64,000 bases of DNA. Source: Isoetes taiwanensis. Taxonomy: Eukaryota; Streptophyta; Lycopodiopsida; Isoetales; Isoetaceae. The notes beneath the pieces are model-generated. The model was given only the letters and a program-made list of their open reading frames with translations. It made no database searches and was not told the origin of the DNA. Positions 62,918 through 64,000 of the stretch are shown in pieces (within the stretch, counting starts at the first letter, position 1; each line of letters opens with the position of its first letter). A program made the position numbers and the translations under genes. The stretch covers positions 33,435,123 to 33,499,122 of the forward strand of contig JAJEKV010000002.1 of assembly GCA_021234155.1 (NCBI GenBank), in the 5' to 3' direction.

Positions 62918-64000
62918 GAGAAAAATGTTCGGGTCTCCTCAAAAACCCAATTGAAAGAGAGAAGGCCCTCAGAATCATTGAAGACGAAGAATGGACGAAC
63001 ATTTTTTGGCTGAAAAGCAGGAATGAGAAGGTGTGGGAAAAAATGAAAACCATGTACATTACCTTCGCGCTTATACAAGATCAGCAAAAAGCTGCTGCGG
63101 TTTGCATGGATGTGCTTGGGGATGGAGTTATATGTGAAACCTTGGACAAGATGAAAGCTTTGGAGAAGGATTATGCTTCTGGCAGGGCTAATGACCGAGA
63201 TTTGGCTCGGAATTTTCTAAGAATTATGGTTAAGCAAGGTCACTCTGAATCAGATTGCTGTAGCCTTAAAAATAATATTTTTCAGAAATCCATGAACGAG
63301 CTCCTCAATCTGGCAAAAACCATGCTAGTCGACCTGGAGAACCTCAAATGGAACTCCAATGCCTCTATAAAACTGATCAAGAGGTGGGAGGAAGCTGAAG
63401 ACCATGTCATTGAAAGACACCGTAAGCAGGCTCTAAGCAAGCTTCCATCAGGCGCGGATTTAGTCTTAGGGGACGTCTCTCGGGAATATGGTATCTTCCA
63501 GACCAGACTCAAGAAGGACACCAATGCATGCAAGATCAGAGACTCCAATGGCTATTTTAACCCTCTTGAGACGGAACAGTGCGAATGCAAGAACTGCGAA
63601 AGCATAAATAACTCTGGAATGGGCAAAGCAAGTACCATCGTTGGAGATCAGAGTGTCAGCAACCGGATTCCTATTCTGGGTAAAAGCGACAAAGCTAAAG
63701 GTCAAATTCTTCCCTCTTATAAAAATGCTTTGCTTAACATAGTTTCTTGTGATAACCCATCTGATAAACCCATAGCTAATTCGGATTATATAGATCTTTC
63801 GGGTATCCAAGACTCTACAGCTATTAATTTATATTCTGAAAGAGGCCTGATCATTCATTTTCCTATCAATTGCCCATCCATTGGTGAAGTCAAGTTTTGG
63901 ATTACCAAGACCCATAGAATCCCCATTCTATCCTTGCTCAAGATCGATGACAAAACTTTCCAAATCTTGTGCAGAGATAATTTTAGTGTTACTCACATGC
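62918..64000 (+). CDS. Long open frame off the right edge, possible LINE ORF1
   Basis: The frame is open from about 62921, with the first ATG at 63043, to the window end: over 350 codons without a stop. The N-terminal part is charged and helical (EREKALRIIEDEEWTNIFWL). A Cys pair QCECKNCES follows in the middle, then SYKNALLNI. The last part, ERGLIIHFPINCPSIGEVKF then WITKTHRIPILSLLKI and TFQILCRDNF, resembles the RRM-like DUF4283 region in ORF1 proteins of plant LINEs, where an S-Y-x-x-A-L phrase often precedes it. That match is by eye only. A host gene of unknown function is the alternative. Confidence 0.45.

Overview
This window reads as nuclear DNA of a land plant. It is AT-rich, its genes are split by GT-AG introns, and it holds plant families (GDSL esterase, ARL8, nuclear petM, PPR, ALDH22A1 and VIM-type SRA pieces). 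LINE, SINE, Ty3/gypsy and above all Helitron sequence surrounds them. Long gene-poor stretches and heavy transposon load suggest a large genome, perhaps a fern or other non-flowering plant; that placement is inference. There is no operon logic here. Only two ordinary host genes look intact: a five-exon GDSL esterase/lipase (56124-57576, +) and a six-exon ARL8-type small GTPase (59418-60857, -).

Layout. 0-8 kb: end of an unknown gene, degenerate tandem arrays, a tRNA-derived SINE family and simple repeats. 8-21 kb: a short retroposon with a clear target-site duplication, PPR pieces, adjacent SEC22 and TFIIH-subunit (GTF2H2) fragments, a Helitron 3' end, a broken NIF/FCP1-like phosphatase, two copies of a second SINE-like repeat, and a frame-disrupted glycine-rich secreted protein gene. 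21-35.4 kb: a Helitron 3' end, an 806-bp segment (F1), ALDH22A1 exons, an ankyrin remnant, an orphan reading frame, an apparently intact Rep-helicase gene of 1979 codons, a second Helitron 3' end and a ~97% identical copy (F2, 810 bp) of the same flank. 35-51 kb: more Helitron 3' ends on both strands, with an SRA-domain (VIM/ORTHRUS) fragment, a NADAR-domain exon, a transposon-like reading frame broken by one stop, a CG-palindrome element with possible terminal inverted repeats, a petM pseudogene and a minus-strand LINE remnant. 51-55 kb: a LINE with a pentanucleotide tail and a Ty3/gypsy chromodomain end. 55-64 kb: the two intact genes, a two-exon lysine-rich gene fragment, and an unrecognised reading frame that runs off the right edge and may be LINE ORF1.

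The main theme is the Helitron population. At least nine termini share the design hairpin, then 8-10 bases, then CTAG before a host T, with variants. They fall into two stem types: GCCCGGC/GCCGGGC and GCCCAGC/GCTGGGC. Fragments of at least six unrelated host genes (SEC22, GTF2H2, ALDH22A1, VIM SRA, NADAR/PYRR, NIF phosphatase) lie among them with their introns preserved. That is what DNA-level gene capture by Helitrons would leave. Which fragment belongs to which element is not proven, because I could not identify 5' ends. All family assignments are from my own reading of translated motifs; no database search was run.
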